Below, one piece after another: positions 1 through 8,843 of a DNA stretch of 64,000 nt. Each line of letters opens with the position of its first letter. Position 1 is the stretch's first letter. The stretch is from contig NZ_VOPH01000003.1 in assembly GCF_009765275.1 (NCBI RefSeq), positions 434,001 to 498,000 of the forward strand, given 5' to 3'. Made by a program: the position numbers and the translations under genes. Under the pieces are notes generated by a model, which saw only the letters and a program-made list of their open reading frames with translations, had not been told where the DNA came from and did not search any database. Origin of the DNA: Chachezhania sediminis (GTDB taxonomy: Bacteria; Pseudomonadota; Alphaproteobacteria; Rhodobacterales; Rhodobacteraceae).

Positions 1-1016
1 CCCTTGTTGCCCGACCGTTTCTCCGGGTAGTGGCCGATCTCGACCAGGGCGCGTTCGAAGGCATTGCCGCTGTCATAGACCACATTGCCGGCCCGGTCGA
101 AGATCGACCAGCCGCGGGTGCCGCCGTCCATGTCGCCTTCGTTGGCAATGGCGAAGTGATCGGTGCCGATCCAGGTCACCGCATCGGGTTCGCGCGGGAG
201 GTCCTCTTGCGTGTCGCTGAATACCAGCGCGCCTTCTTCCTGGGTGTCGATCTCCGCCAGCGTCACCCGGCCGGCGGGGAAGTCCGCCAGGACCTCGCCC
301 GCCTTCGAGATGAGGACGAGGTGGTTGTTTTCCTGCAGGGTGACGACAACCTCGTTATCGGCGTTGATGTCGACATATTCCGGTTCCGGATCTTCCGGAG
401 AGATCTCGGCCAGGCCCGTCAGGTCCACCTTGCGCAGGCTGTCGCAGGCCAAGGTTTCATCGGCGACATCTATCAGCACGACGAAACCGGCGGGCATCTG
501 GCCGGTACGGCCATCGCCCAGATCCTCGTCGCGCTCGTTCTCGATGGCTATGGCGACGAATCTGCCGTCAGGGGCGGCCGCCACGCTATCGGGTTGACCG
601 CCCAGATCGCAGCGGGCCTTTTCGGCACCCGATTTGGCGTCGAACACGCCCAGATAGCCCGACGGGTTAGCGTAGCTTTCGGACGTGTTCACGCCCACGA
701 AGGCCGTGTTGCCGATTATGGCGACGGATGTGGGCTCTCCGCCCAGCTTCACGTTGCCCAGCGGTTTCGGATTGGCGGGATCGGTGATGTCGATCCGTCC
801 GATCACGCCCAGCGGGCTGTCGGTATAGACTAGTGTCATGCCATCCGCGGTCGCGTCGACGATCTCGGCCGATGTCTCGTGCGCGGTATCCTGACCCGCA
901 GCCATGTTGGCGGGCGTGGCAAAGCTGGCGATGCGGTTGAAGCTTTGTTCGGCCACTGCAGCCGACCCAGGGGACAGCGCAATGACAGAGGCAAGGCAGG
1001 CAAATCTGAAGGACAT
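1..1016 (-). CDS. Choice-of-anchor-I / esterase-like beta-propeller protein (3' end outside window)
   Basis: The minus-strand frame is open from an ATG at 1016 to the left edge, so the C-terminus is missing. The N-terminus is a Sec signal peptide (MSFRFACLASVIALSPGSA, cleaved near AVA-EQ). Repeated propeller-like units follow, with phrases such as GVIGRIDITDPANP and FAIANEGDMDGGTRG. These are typical of secreted choice-of-anchor-I/phytase-like proteins often annotated beside alkaline phosphatases. It probably acts in the periplasm or outside the cell; the substrate is unknown. The ATG at 1016 is chosen over the out-of-frame ATG at 1020 because only it gives a signal peptide and a continuous frame. 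Family assignment is from recollection of the motif style. Confidence 0.75.
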   Translation of the reverse strand, partial: MSFRFACLASVIALSPGSAAVAEQSFNRIASFATPANMAAGQDTAHETSAEIVDATADGMTLVYTDSPLGVIGRIDITDPANPKPLGNVKLGGEPTSVAIIGNTAFVGVNTSESYANPSGYLGVFDAKSGAEKARCDLGGQPDSVAAAPDGRFVAIAIENERDEDLGDGRTGQMPAGFVVLIDVADETLACDSLRKVDLTGLAEISPEDPEPEYVDINADNEVVVTLQENNHLVLISKAGEVLADFPAGRVTLAEIDTQEEGALVFSDTQEDLPREPDAVTWIGTDHFAIANEGDMDGGTRGWSIFDRAGNVVYDSGNAFERALVEIGHYPEKRSGNK

Positions 1017-1382
1017 TCATCCCACTCCCTGATCAGGCGGTCACAACTCGACGCTTGGTGGGGGCGCTTCATGACGGTTCGGATACGGTCTTGTGTCGGC
1101 AGGGTGAACTTCGCGGCCTTTCACCGGTCCGGGGGCGACCGGCGCCACTGCCGGCTGCATCGTGAACTGGCCCCAGGCGACCGGCAGCGTCTGCCCGCGC
1201 AACCGGCCCCGGATCAGGCTACCCGGTGTCAGGTCCGGTTCCAAGGTCGCACGAAACCAGACGAATGGACCCTGACCCCAGGCCGCTGGCGATAGGAGGT
1301 GTCGCGTGGCCCGGATCTGCCGAAGGCCGGCATCGCCTGCTGGCCGGCTGTCGGACGGGACCTTTCAGTCGGGGTCTGCAGT
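1017..1382. other. 366-base stretch without a confident gene
   Basis: It lies between two minus-strand genes. One minus-strand frame is open from about 1380 to 1041 with protein-like phrases (WGQGPFVWFRATLEPD) but has no ATG; the only usable starts are internal TTG/GTG codons. It may be the tail of a degraded gene or simply a high-GC open frame. No RNA gene or terminator was seen. Confidence 0.4.
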
Positions 1383-1949
1383 CTAGTGAACCGGCATCCC
1401 CCGGGCCAAGCCCATGTGATGCATCCGGTGATGGTCGCCCGTGGCCATCAGGCCATAGAATCCCAGCGCCCGGATCCTGACATCATCCCCGGCACCTCCG
1501 GTCACGGTCCAGACGATATCGGTGCCGTCGCTTCCCATGTCCGAGACCCAGCCGGTTTCGGCCGCAAGAATGGCGCCGTGGGCGGGGACCATGCGGGTCG
1601 CGGCCTCGCCCCCGGGGCCGTCGGTCGCGATCCACATCCGCAAGCCGCCGTCCACGGGTTCTGACCGGACATAGGTGTCCATCACCAGCCGGTTCATGTC
1701 GACCAGATGGGCGCGCAGCGCGTCGATGTCGACGCGGCTCCAGTCCGTATCAGGATCGGCGGACAGCATCGCCACGATCTCCGACAGCGCGGCAAAGGCA
1801 CCCTGGCCCGGTTCGACGGGCAAGGCGGACCCGGTGCCCGACATGTGGGCCGTGTGGTCCATGTGCTGGGCGACCGCGGGACCGGTGGGCAGGGCGGTCA
1901 TCGCAAGGCCGGTGGCGACAAGGGCCGCGAAAGGTTTGAACGGGAACAT
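1383..1949 (-). CDS. Secreted His/Met-containing protein of unknown function
   Basis: This encodes 188 residues starting MFPFKPFAALVATGLAMTA, a clear Sec signal peptide with cleavage after AVA. Just after the cleavage site is an HMDHTAHM segment, and near the C-terminus an HHRMHHMG segment. Clustered His and Met of this kind can bind copper or another soft metal, but this is inference. The middle is acidic and probably helical (AALSEIVAMLSADPDTDWSRVDIDALRAH split across residues 55-80). I do not recognise a named family. It may be transcribed with the downstream propeller gene, although 366 bases separate them. It is not obviously part of the RiPP locus, which starts on the opposite strand. 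Confidence 0.7.
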   Translation of the reverse strand: MFPFKPFAALVATGLAMTALPTGPAVAQHMDHTAHMSGTGSALPVEPGQGAFAALSEIVAMLSADPDTDWSRVDIDALRAHLVDMNRLVMDTYVRSEPVDGGLRMWIATDGPGGEAATRMVPAHGAILAAETGWVSDMGSDGTDIVWTVTGGAGDDVRIRALGFYGLMATGDHHRMHHMGLARGMPVH

Positions 1950-2081
1950 CCGGACTCCTCTGGGAATTGTGCGGGGCCTGGGCCCTATGCCGTGCCGATC
2001 TGACCGTGGAAGGGACGGAAAGCAAGGGCGGGCGGGCCGGTGGCCCAGGATTTTCCCAAGTCAAGTAAAGACAACCCTCAA

Positions 2082-2110
2082 TTGCGGGATTGGCGAATTT
2101 ATGCTAAATT
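2082..2110 (+). promoter_or_regulatory. Candidate sigma70-type promoter of the RiPP operon
   Basis: TTGCGG at 2082-2087 and TAAATT at 2105-2110 are separated by exactly 17 bases in a locally AT-rich patch. The predicted start near 2117 would leave a short leader before the ATG at 2143. It would also place the alternative ATG at 2101 inside the promoter. This is pattern matching only. Confidence 0.35.
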
Positions 2111-2142
2111 TATCTGGTTTTGCAGAATTGGATTTTATCGAA

Positions 2143-2409
2143 ATGCACAGGGTCCGCTGGTTTCTGGCGCAGTTTGGAGTTCTTGTCGTTTGCCTTATTG
2201 GGGCCGCCGAAGGATCGGCGCACCAAAGGGGTACGCAGGATTTAACGGCCCGGGCAGATTTCGAAAACCGGATGGAAAAGGCCCGCGCCGCGCTGTCGAA
2301 AGAAGGTAAATCCGAAGGCGAGACCCCGAAACTGGCCCAGTGGTACAATTGGGGGAACTGGCCCAATTGGAACAATTGGCGCAATTGGTTCAACTGGCTG
2401 AATTCCTGA
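2143..2409 (+). CDS. Cyclophane (triceptide) RiPP precursor with seven W-x-N repeats
   Basis: The product is 88 residues in three parts. Residues 1-26 form a Sec-type signal (HRVRW basic start, FLAQFGVLVVCLIGAA core, cleavage near EGSA). Residues 27-66 are a charged leader. Residues 67-87 are seven contiguous Trp-x-Asn triplets with x = Y, G, P, N, R, F, L, followed by Ser and the stop. Three-residue cyclophane-forming radical SAM enzymes crosslink an aromatic residue at position 1 to the beta-carbon of residue 3 in such triplets, and Asn is a common third residue. The radical SAM gene starts six bases downstream. An in-frame ATG at 2101 would give 14 extra residues with acidic content before the signal; 2143 is preferred. 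Local base composition is poorer in GC than the neighbours. Function is inferred; the repeat is directly visible. Confidence 0.85.
   Translation: MHRVRWFLAQFGVLVVCLIGAAEGSAHQRGTQDLTARADFENRMEKARAALSKEGKSEGETPKLAQWYNWGNWPNWNNWRNWFNWLNS
2341..2403 (+). repeat. Seven tandem 9-base units encoding W-x-N
   Basis: Each unit is TGG, a variable codon, then AAT or AAC. TGG and the Asn codon are invariant in meaning in all seven units while the middle codon differs every time. This is selection at protein level rather than a simple DNA satellite. Confidence 0.95.
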
Positions 2410-2415
2410 GGCACC

Positions 2416-3537
2416 GTGTCGATCATTCCCGCAATTCAATTGCTTGTGCTGCAGCCGACGCCGTTCTGCAATCTGGATTGTTCATATTGCTACCTACCCG
2501 GGAGATCGAGAAAGGCGGTGATGTCCGACCGCGTGCTGGAGGCCATCGGCCGCACCATCCTGGGCGGCCGGCTTTTCGATGACGAAACCACCGTGGTCTG
2601 GCATGCGGGCGAACCCTGCGTGCTGCCGCCCGACTGGTATGTTGCCGCGACGGACAGGCTGGAGCGTGCGGGCCAGCGGCGAATCCTTCGGCAATCCTTC
2701 CAGACCAACGCCACGCTGATCGACGACGGCTGGATTGACCATTTCAGGCGCCCGGGCATCGGCGTGGGCGTGTCGCTGGACGGGCCGGCCGCGATCCACG
2801 ACCGGTTCCGCCGCACCCGGTCGGGCGGGGGCACCCATGCCCGGACCATGGCCGGCATCGATCGCCTGAACCGCGCCGGCATCCCGTTTCACGTGATCGC
2901 CGTCGTTTCGGCCGCGGGGATGGAGTATCCGCGCGACATGGCCCGCGCGCTGGTCGACACCGGCGCCCGCTGGATCGGCCTGAATGTCGAGGAAGCCGAG
3001 GGAGAGAACACGACGTCCACCCTCCATGCTCCGGATAGCCTGGACCGCTATCGCCGTTTCCTGGACGCCTTCCTGGACGAGGTCGACCGCGCGCCCGAAC
3101 CGCCGCTGGTGCGCGAGCGGGAACGCTTCCTGGCTTCGGCCCGGATGACCGGCCGGCCCGGGCCGTCGCGCAACCAGGAGAACACGGCCGGGGCCATCGT
3201 CTCGGTCGGGGTGGGCGGCGCCGTGTCGACCTTTTCACCGGAACTGCTGGGCACCACGTCGACGCGATACGGCAGCTTCGACTTTGGCGAAATCGGCGCG
3301 ATGAGCGATCTTTCGGACATGTTCCTGCACAAGGCCTTCCTGAAGGCGCAGCGGGACATCGAGATCGGCAATGCGATCTGCCGTCGGACCTGCGCCTATT
3401 TCAGCGTCTGCGGCGGCGGCTCTCCGTCCAACAAGCTGGGCGAATACGGCACCTTCCGCGTGGGCCGGACCCAGCACTGCGACCACGCGATCCGGGCGCT
3501 GTACGAGACATTGCTGGACCGGACCCTGGTGTCCTGA
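2416..3537 (+). CDS. Radical SAM/SPASM peptide maturase (GRRM/FxsB-like, cyclophane-forming)
   Basis: This is a 373-residue cytoplasmic enzyme. The radical SAM Fe-S motif is C18-x3-C22-x2-C25 (TPFCNLDCSYCYL). The C-terminal SPASM-type cluster region has C322, C326, C332 and C355 with the signature CGGGSPSNK, as in glycine-rich-repeat and FxsB maturases. Expected chemistry is SAM cleavage to a 5'-deoxyadenosyl radical and Trp-to-Asn carbon-carbon crosslinking in the upstream peptide. The GTG start at 2416 is preceded by GAGG at a short distance and lies six bases after the precursor stop, so translation is probably coupled. I see no separate RRE-type leader-binding protein nearby. The enzyme class is well supported; the crosslink type is inference from the substrate. 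Confidence 0.9.
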   Translation: MSIIPAIQLLVLQPTPFCNLDCSYCYLPGRSRKAVMSDRVLEAIGRTILGGRLFDDETTVVWHAGEPCVLPPDWYVAATDRLERAGQRRILRQSFQTNATLIDDGWIDHFRRPGIGVGVSLDGPAAIHDRFRRTRSGGGTHARTMAGIDRLNRAGIPFHVIAVVSAAGMEYPRDMARALVDTGARWIGLNVEEAEGENTTSTLHAPDSLDRYRRFLDAFLDEVDRAPEPPLVRERERFLASARMTGRPGPSRNQENTAGAIVSVGVGGAVSTFSPELLGTTSTRYGSFDFGEIGAMSDLSDMFLHKAFLKAQRDIEIGNAICRRTCAYFSVCGGGSPSNKLGEYGTFRVGRTQHCDHAIRALYETLLDRTLVS

Positions 3538-3558
3538 CGGCGGCGAAGAGGATCGGCC

Positions 3559-6500
3559 ATGGCGGACGACACGGAGCACAGCACAGGGCCGGACGGCGAA
3601 ACCTCCGACCCCGACGACCGGACCCGGCGGCCGGAATCGAATGCCGGCACACGGCCGGCGGCGGACAAACGGCCGTCCCGCCTGTCGCGTGCGGCCACCG
3701 CGACGGGGGCGGGCGTCAGCAGGACGGCGGGCTGGATTTCCGGGCTGTCGATCAGCTGGTGGATGTGGCGGCTGGTGGCCTTTTTCTTTGTGATCTACGT
3801 CCTGCCGATCCCCTGGCTTCTGCAACAGGTCGAAAGCCGGGTCATGGACACGCGGATCTTCGGCTGGTCCCCGCACGACCCGGATTCCGAAGGCGTGATC
3901 GTGGTCGACACGCCGCAGCTGTTCACCCGCGAAAGGCTGATCAACGAACGGCTGAAGGAAAACAACTGGATCGACGCCCGTCTGAAGGATGTGGACAAGT
4001 ACCTGGAAAGTGGCAAGTTCGCGCGCCCCGACCGCATCCAGATGAGCCGGACACTGGCCGAGTTCAGCGCCGCCGTCGCGGCCGACGGCACGCAGGCCGA
4101 CGCACAGACCGCCGACAGCAAGGCCTTCCTGGAAATGGCCGAGAAGCAGGGCCTGTTCAACCGTTCCCCCCTGAAGCAGGTGGAGGCCGCGCAAGCCTAT
4201 CGCGACGCGCTGTCGGTCCGCCGGTACGAGAATATCCTGGACGATACCCACGACCTTGGCGAGAACACGCTGCACCGGATGAACTTCAACCTTCACATCA
4301 GCCCGGCGCGATCCCGCAGCGACAGCCTGGCGGTTGTGACGATGACGGTGCGCGAACCCCAGGACGTGCGGCTGTTGTTCAACCACTATGGCCAGTTGAT
4401 GATAGACACCCGGCGCGAGCTGGAAAGCATCGTCAACAACCTGATGAGCGACCGCAGTCTGGTCCTGCGTCTGGACCAGCGGTATTCGGATCTGCGGGAC
4501 CGGGAACTGGAGATCCTTGACGATCTGCTGGCCTATTACGCCGGGCTTTTCGGGCTGAATGGCGACCGGATGGATCAGATCCTGTGGGCCATGGAAGTCG
4601 AGACGGCGGCCATCGCCGACGAGGAGGCCCGCAAGCGGGCCGAGCAATACATCAGCTCGGTGATCGAAAATACCGGACTGCAGCCTCTGATCGACGGTCT
4701 GCTTCCGCCCCTGGGTCTGGCCGGGGATGGTGGACTGGCCGGGGATGGGGCGGGGGGCCGCCGGGGGCGCACCGGTGACGCCGCAGCTGCGGCCGGCGAT
4801 GTCCCGGCCCCCGCAAGCCACGCGTCGCAAGGTGCATTCCTTGAGGTAGCGGCGGCAAACCTGGTGTCGCGCTGCGGGCAGCTTTCCGATCTGATGACGC
4901 TTGCCCCGGAGATCCTGAACAAGCGTGCGACGGTCTATCTGGATGCGCAAAAGGCTCTCGAGGAACAGATCGCACAAAGCCAGCCGAACGTTGCCGGCGC
5001 TTCTTCCGGCCGCCCGTCCGACCACGCGATGCTGGCACGGCACAATTTGGACCAGATCCTGCATCGGCTGTTTCAGCCGCCCTGCGTGTTCAGGAACAAG
5101 CTGCCGACAATCGCCCGGCTGCGTCTTCTTGGAACGCTGGCGCTGCTGGCCGGACCCGAAAGGTTCGAGGAACCTGACGCCCTGTCAGTCGAGATCGCCG
5201 CGACGATCAATGGTCCCTGCCTGGATCTTCATGGCTATCAGGTGGGCCGGATGTTGGCACGCATGGCGGCCGGGCGGTCGTCGGCGATCGACTGGCAAGA
5301 TCTGGACGACCGCCAGAAATGCGGCGACAGCCTGCTTCAGATCCAGAGCCTTGGCACACAGATGGCGAATTTCCAGTCTGAGGTCGGAGAGATCGGGCTG
5401 GCCTTCGTGGTCCGCGATCTGCTGAAAACGACGCATATGGATTCCATCGTCCGGAACCGTACGCTGGGCGATTACTTCAAGTTCAGCATCCCCCGGTCCT
5501 GCAGTCTGGGCAGCTGTCAGCCGCGGGTGACAAGCTATACCGAATATGTCGCGGGTCCGGTTGGTGCCGCGGGTCCGGCATCGATGCCGGACGTCAGCGA
5601 TTTCGGGCGTCAGGAAGCCCTGCGGCTGTACCTGGAGCTCAGCTGCTTTTCGCATGTCCGCAGTTACGCGGTCTGGCCCCGCAGTGGCGAGAGGTTGTCG
5701 ACCTTCAAATCCGAAGGGGTGCAAAGCAGCCTGTCGTCCGTTCTGGCGAAGCTGACGGGGAATGCGATGACCATCGATGCCGGACGGGACTACGAAGAGG
5801 CCGGCCTGCAGGAAACCGATCACATCTACGGCATGACGGACTGGGGGCGGTCCGGGACCTTCCTGCAATCCCAGTTCGGTCAGGGCGGTCCGCCGGCGCT
5901 GCCCAGGCAGAACGAGACCTACTATTGCAGCCGGTTCATCAGCGAATTGCTGGACGACCTGCGGCTTGACCTGTCGGCGGGCGGGCCAGGCGTGAACCGT
6001 GCGACGGGATGGGGCAGGGCCTTCGTCGATCTGGTCAGCCAGGCCAGGGCCGAATTCTCGGAAATCGGAAGCGGCCCGGCAGACACGCGCGCCCGGAACT
6101 GGCTGAATCAGATCCGGGCCCTTGCGGCCGAGCGTCATCCCGAATGCGGCCCCGGCCCGGAACCGGATGGGGCGGACGGGACCGCAGCGGTAGACAGCGA
6201 CACTGGCGGGCCAGCCTGCAGCACGCTGGAAAACCTGACGCTGGAGGATCTGGCCTGGGCGGCGATCCGAAGCCGGTCGCAGACGACCAGCTTTGCCTGG
6301 ATCGTCTCGCCCCGGGCCGTGTCGTGGAGCGGCGTGAAGGCGCATGTGCCGATGAACGTTCCCCTGTCGGCGATGATCTCTCTGCCCAGCTGGTGGGGGC
6401 ATCTGGAACTTGAGGTGAACACCTGCTGGGTGCGCCCGTCGCGGATGCGGACGTCGCTGCATATCGGCGACATTTGCGATCAGGACCCGGACGACAACGG

Positions 6501-7257
6501 TCCCGCAGCCGGTCCTACGGACCCCGATGAAGAGCCGCGGATACGTTCGCTGCTGCTGCCGCTTCCGTCGCGGGCGCACGATGTCCTGCAGCGGATGGGC
6601 TTTTTCATCATCCGCGCGCCCTATCTGGATGCCGATCAGGACGCGGTCGACCAGGTGGAAACCGGGCGCCCGGCAGCGATCCGGCTGGCCGGCAACAGGC
6701 TGTGGAAGAACCCGATGGTTATGCTGGGCGAACAATGGCAGGACGAGATCGAGGTGCTTCCCAACATGGGCGGCATCGTGGCCAAGTTCAAATGCATCGC
6801 ACCGGCCGTCCAGAAGGACAAGGCCCTGACAGAATTGGGGATGGACAAGCTCCTCAACTTCGGGACCGGGGATGACAATGCCCCGGCGCGGCTGTCGCAG
6901 ACCGGGAATGCGGAGACGGAGGGCGGCAGGTCGGAGCAGGACCAGCGCGCGGGGGATGTGCCCCGGGACCAGACACGGGACATGACGTCCCGGAAGGACG
7001 CCGGGGCGGCGCGGCAGGCGGGTTATGGCGGCAGCGGAGGACGCCCGCCGCCGCAGCCCGACAGCGCGGTTCTGTCCGAGTTGAACAAGCCCGAGCGATA
7101 TTTCGAAATTCGCAGGGTGGAGGTCTGGACCTCGGAAGGCGTGACCCAGCCAAGCCAGGTCAAGGTACTGCCATTCCGCCCGCGCTACATGCTGAACGGC
7201 GAATATGAACGGCCCTGCTGGGTGATGCCCAACGGCGACGGGGACACGGCGAACTGA
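3559..7257 (+). CDS. 1232-residue single-span membrane protein of unknown function in the RiPP operon
   Basis: It starts 21 bases after the radical SAM gene behind an AAGAGGA ribosome site. Residues 1-60 are polar, Pro/Gly/charge-rich and probably disordered. Residues about 69-90 (MWRLVAFFFVIYVLPIPWLL) form one membrane span. The remaining 1140 residues are soluble, with coiled-coil-like stretches around 130-360, several Cys residues consistent with a periplasmic location (for example SCSLGSCQP), low-complexity Gly/Ala linkers near residue 400, and a disordered Gly/Gln-rich segment near 1120-1170. No catalytic motif is recognised. Large opposite-strand open frames exist here but look like GC shadows: they lack structure, starts and operon logic. 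By position it may export, process or anchor the modified peptide; that is inference. Confidence 0.75.
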   Translation: MADDTEHSTGPDGETSDPDDRTRRPESNAGTRPAADKRPSRLSRAATATGAGVSRTAGWISGLSISWWMWRLVAFFFVIYVLPIPWLLQQVESRVMDTRIFGWSPHDPDSEGVIVVDTPQLFTRERLINERLKENNWIDARLKDVDKYLESGKFARPDRIQMSRTLAEFSAAVAADGTQADAQTADSKAFLEMAEKQGLFNRSPLKQVEAAQAYRDALSVRRYENILDDTHDLGENTLHRMNFNLHISPARSRSDSLAVVTMTVREPQDVRLLFNHYGQLMIDTRRELESIVNNLMSDRSLVLRLDQRYSDLRDRELEILDDLLAYYAGLFGLNGDRMDQILWAMEVETAAIADEEARKRAEQYISSVIENTGLQPLIDGLLPPLGLAGDGGLAGDGAGGRRGRTGDAAAAAGDVPAPASHASQGAFLEVAAANLVSRCGQLSDLMTLAPEILNKRATVYLDAQKALEEQIAQSQPNVAGASSGRPSDHAMLARHNLDQILHRLFQPPCVFRNKLPTIARLRLLGTLALLAGPERFEEPDALSVEIAATINGPCLDLHGYQVGRMLARMAAGRSSAIDWQDLDDRQKCGDSLLQIQSLGTQMANFQSEVGEIGLAFVVRDLLKTTHMDSIVRNRTLGDYFKFSIPRSCSLGSCQPRVTSYTEYVAGPVGAAGPASMPDVSDFGRQEALRLYLELSCFSHVRSYAVWPRSGERLSTFKSEGVQSSLSSVLAKLTGNAMTIDAGRDYEEAGLQETDHIYGMTDWGRSGTFLQSQFGQGGPPALPRQNETYYCSRFISELLDDLRLDLSAGGPGVNRATGWGRAFVDLVSQARAEFSEIGSGPADTRARNWLNQIRALAAERHPECGPGPEPDGADGTAAVDSDTGGPACSTLENLTLEDLAWAAIRSRSQTTSFAWIVSPRAVSWSGVKAHVPMNVPLSAMISLPSWWGHLELEVNTCWVRPSRMRTSLHIGDICDQDPDDNGPAAGPTDPDEEPRIRSLLLPLPSRAHDVLQRMGFFIIRAPYLDADQDAVDQVETGRPAAIRLAGNRLWKNPMVMLGEQWQDEIEVLPNMGGIVAKFKCIAPAVQKDKALTELGMDKLLNFGTGDDNAPARLSQTGNAETEGGRSEQDQRAGDVPRDQTRDMTSRKDAGAARQAGYGGSGGRPPPQPDSAVLSELNKPERYFEIRRVEVWTSEGVTQPSQVKVLPFRPRYMLNGEYERPCWVMPNGDGDTAN

Positions 7258-7383
7258 TCGGCGCAGGCGCTGGGGCGGTCCCCGGTCCCGCGGTGATTGC
7301 CGCGATTCCGGCCTTTGGCCCCGGGGGCCCCAGCGGCTAGGGCTCTTACGACAGTTCGCTTGCATCGCACCGGAAGGGCCGCA

Positions 7384-8843
7384 ATGGAGTTCATCGATCA
7401 GAGCCAGAGCTATATGGGCAAGGCCGTTTCCCTGCCGCGCGGTCGCGACGGGGCGGGCGCAACTGGTCGCGCCCCCCGGGCAGTGACGCGCTATTGGCCT
7501 GCATCCGCCCGGAGGCGGAAGTGGCCGCGGCCTTCGACCGGTCGATCCACGCGCGGCTTGATTTCGACAGCCTCTCGACCCCCGAAAAATGCGACCTGCT
7601 GATCGACGAGCTTCTGCCGGGCTTCGTCCATAAGGTGGAAACGGATTATCTGGAAAAAGCGTCGAAGATCACCGTCGACCGGGACCGCGACATCGCCAAA
7701 CGTGACGCCACCGCCGACCAACTGGCCCTGTTGGAGGACCTGCTGAACCGTTCGGGCGAGAATGCTTCGATGCCGGCCCAGCAGATCGCATCGATGCTGG
7801 ACAGCATCCAGTCCAGCCGCCTGTCGGTGATCACCAGCCAGGGCACCCGGTTTTCATCGGAAAAGACGATCCGCGACCTGATGAAGGAACTGCAGACGCT
7901 GGGCTATTCGAACGCCATCGGCCAGGCGGAAATCGACATCCTGACCGACAAGATCGCAGGCAGCGACGCGCAGCTGGCGGAACTGAAGGTCCTGCGTGCC
8001 AGCCAGCGGGCCGAGGCCGGATACCTAGCCTAGCTGGTCGTGCCCCAGGTGGCAATCGCGGCCGGAGAGGCGGTGGACATGCGCGCCATGCAGGCCAGCC
8101 GCGCCAACGTTGGCAAGGGCGATACGGTGCGGCTGCTGGCAGAACGCGAAGCCGTGGCCGCGCTGACCCTGCTGATCTACGGCGCGCCGCTTTCGGGTCG
8201 GGTCGTTCTGGGCCATGGCACCGACAGGGTCGCCTTTGCGCTGCCCGCCGATCCCTAGGCGGTGACGGCGTCGTTCCGGGCGGCGGGGATCGCGGTGGAC
8301 AGGGTCTATATCGACACGCGCCCGGTTGGGGCAGTCGACGTGACCTCGGTCTTCGTGCCGTTGCCGCCGATGGAAAGCCGCCTGACCATCCTGGAAACCG
8401 GCGCCCGCGACGTGCAGGACGATCCCGTTTTGGTCGTGGGCAACATCGCCGATCCAGAGGCTGACGCGGCAGACGAGGACGCGCCGCAGGACGAGATCGT
8501 CGGTTTTCTGGAAAACCGGCACGCCGTGGTGCTGCGGCCCGGCCAGCCGGTGCGCGGGTCGATCAGCGACGCGAGGACGGGCGCGCAGATCGTGTTCCAG
8601 GGGCACCTGCTGCAGCGCGACTTTTCGACCGTCGACACGGCGGAACTGGGGATCCGGCTGGGCAACCAGTCGCTGGCGGGCAAGATGCTGCGGCTGGGGG
8701 GTCTCAGCCAGGTGGTCGTCGGCGTGGATCCGGAGGCGGCGGCGCAAATCCGGGATCTGCCCGGCGCGGTGGTGCAGCTGACCTTCCCGCTGGCGCGCCA
8801 GTCGCTGTTCAATTTCCTGCTGAACCGAGATGCTGCGATCTAG
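7384..8843 (+). pseudogene. Decayed gene, possibly a HlyD-type membrane fusion protein
   Basis: A likely start (MEFIDQSQSYMGKAV) is at 7384, but the frame must shift near 7450-7480 to enter the long frame that runs to 8843. That frame has in-frame TAG codons at 8031-8033 and 8256-8258, with protein-like sequence continuing after each one. Residues from 7494 to about 8020 form a long helical, coiled-coil-like stretch. The part after 8262 (HAVVLRPGQPVRGSI, GAQIVFQGHLLQ) resembles the beta-barrel of periplasmic adaptor proteins. It follows the 1232-residue gene, so it was probably part of the same export or envelope system. The family call is tentative; the broken frame is directly seen. Base-calling error could explain some of the lesions, but two stops plus a frameshift argue for decay. 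Confidence 0.6.

Noticed and set aside
2101-2142. Upstream ATG at 2101 as start of the RiPP precursor
   Set aside because: It would put acidic residues before the signal peptide and lies inside the predicted promoter; kept only as an alternative.
7318-7345. GC-rich palindrome after the 1232-residue gene as a terminator
   Set aside because: It is only G/C self-complementarity with no T tract, common by chance at this composition.
3235-7365. Two large minus-strand open frames (609 and 726 residues) opposite the 1232-residue gene
   Set aside because: They are rich in Arg/Pro/His/Gln with no domain structure, signal or ribosome site, and mirror the codons of the plus-strand gene, which has a clear membrane span and operon position.
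8031-8843. Reading the TAG codons as a recoded sense codon
   Set aside because: Intact genes in the window do use TAG as a stop (for example the LysR gene at 44783 and gatA at 63170). The same region also has frameshifts, so decay is simpler.
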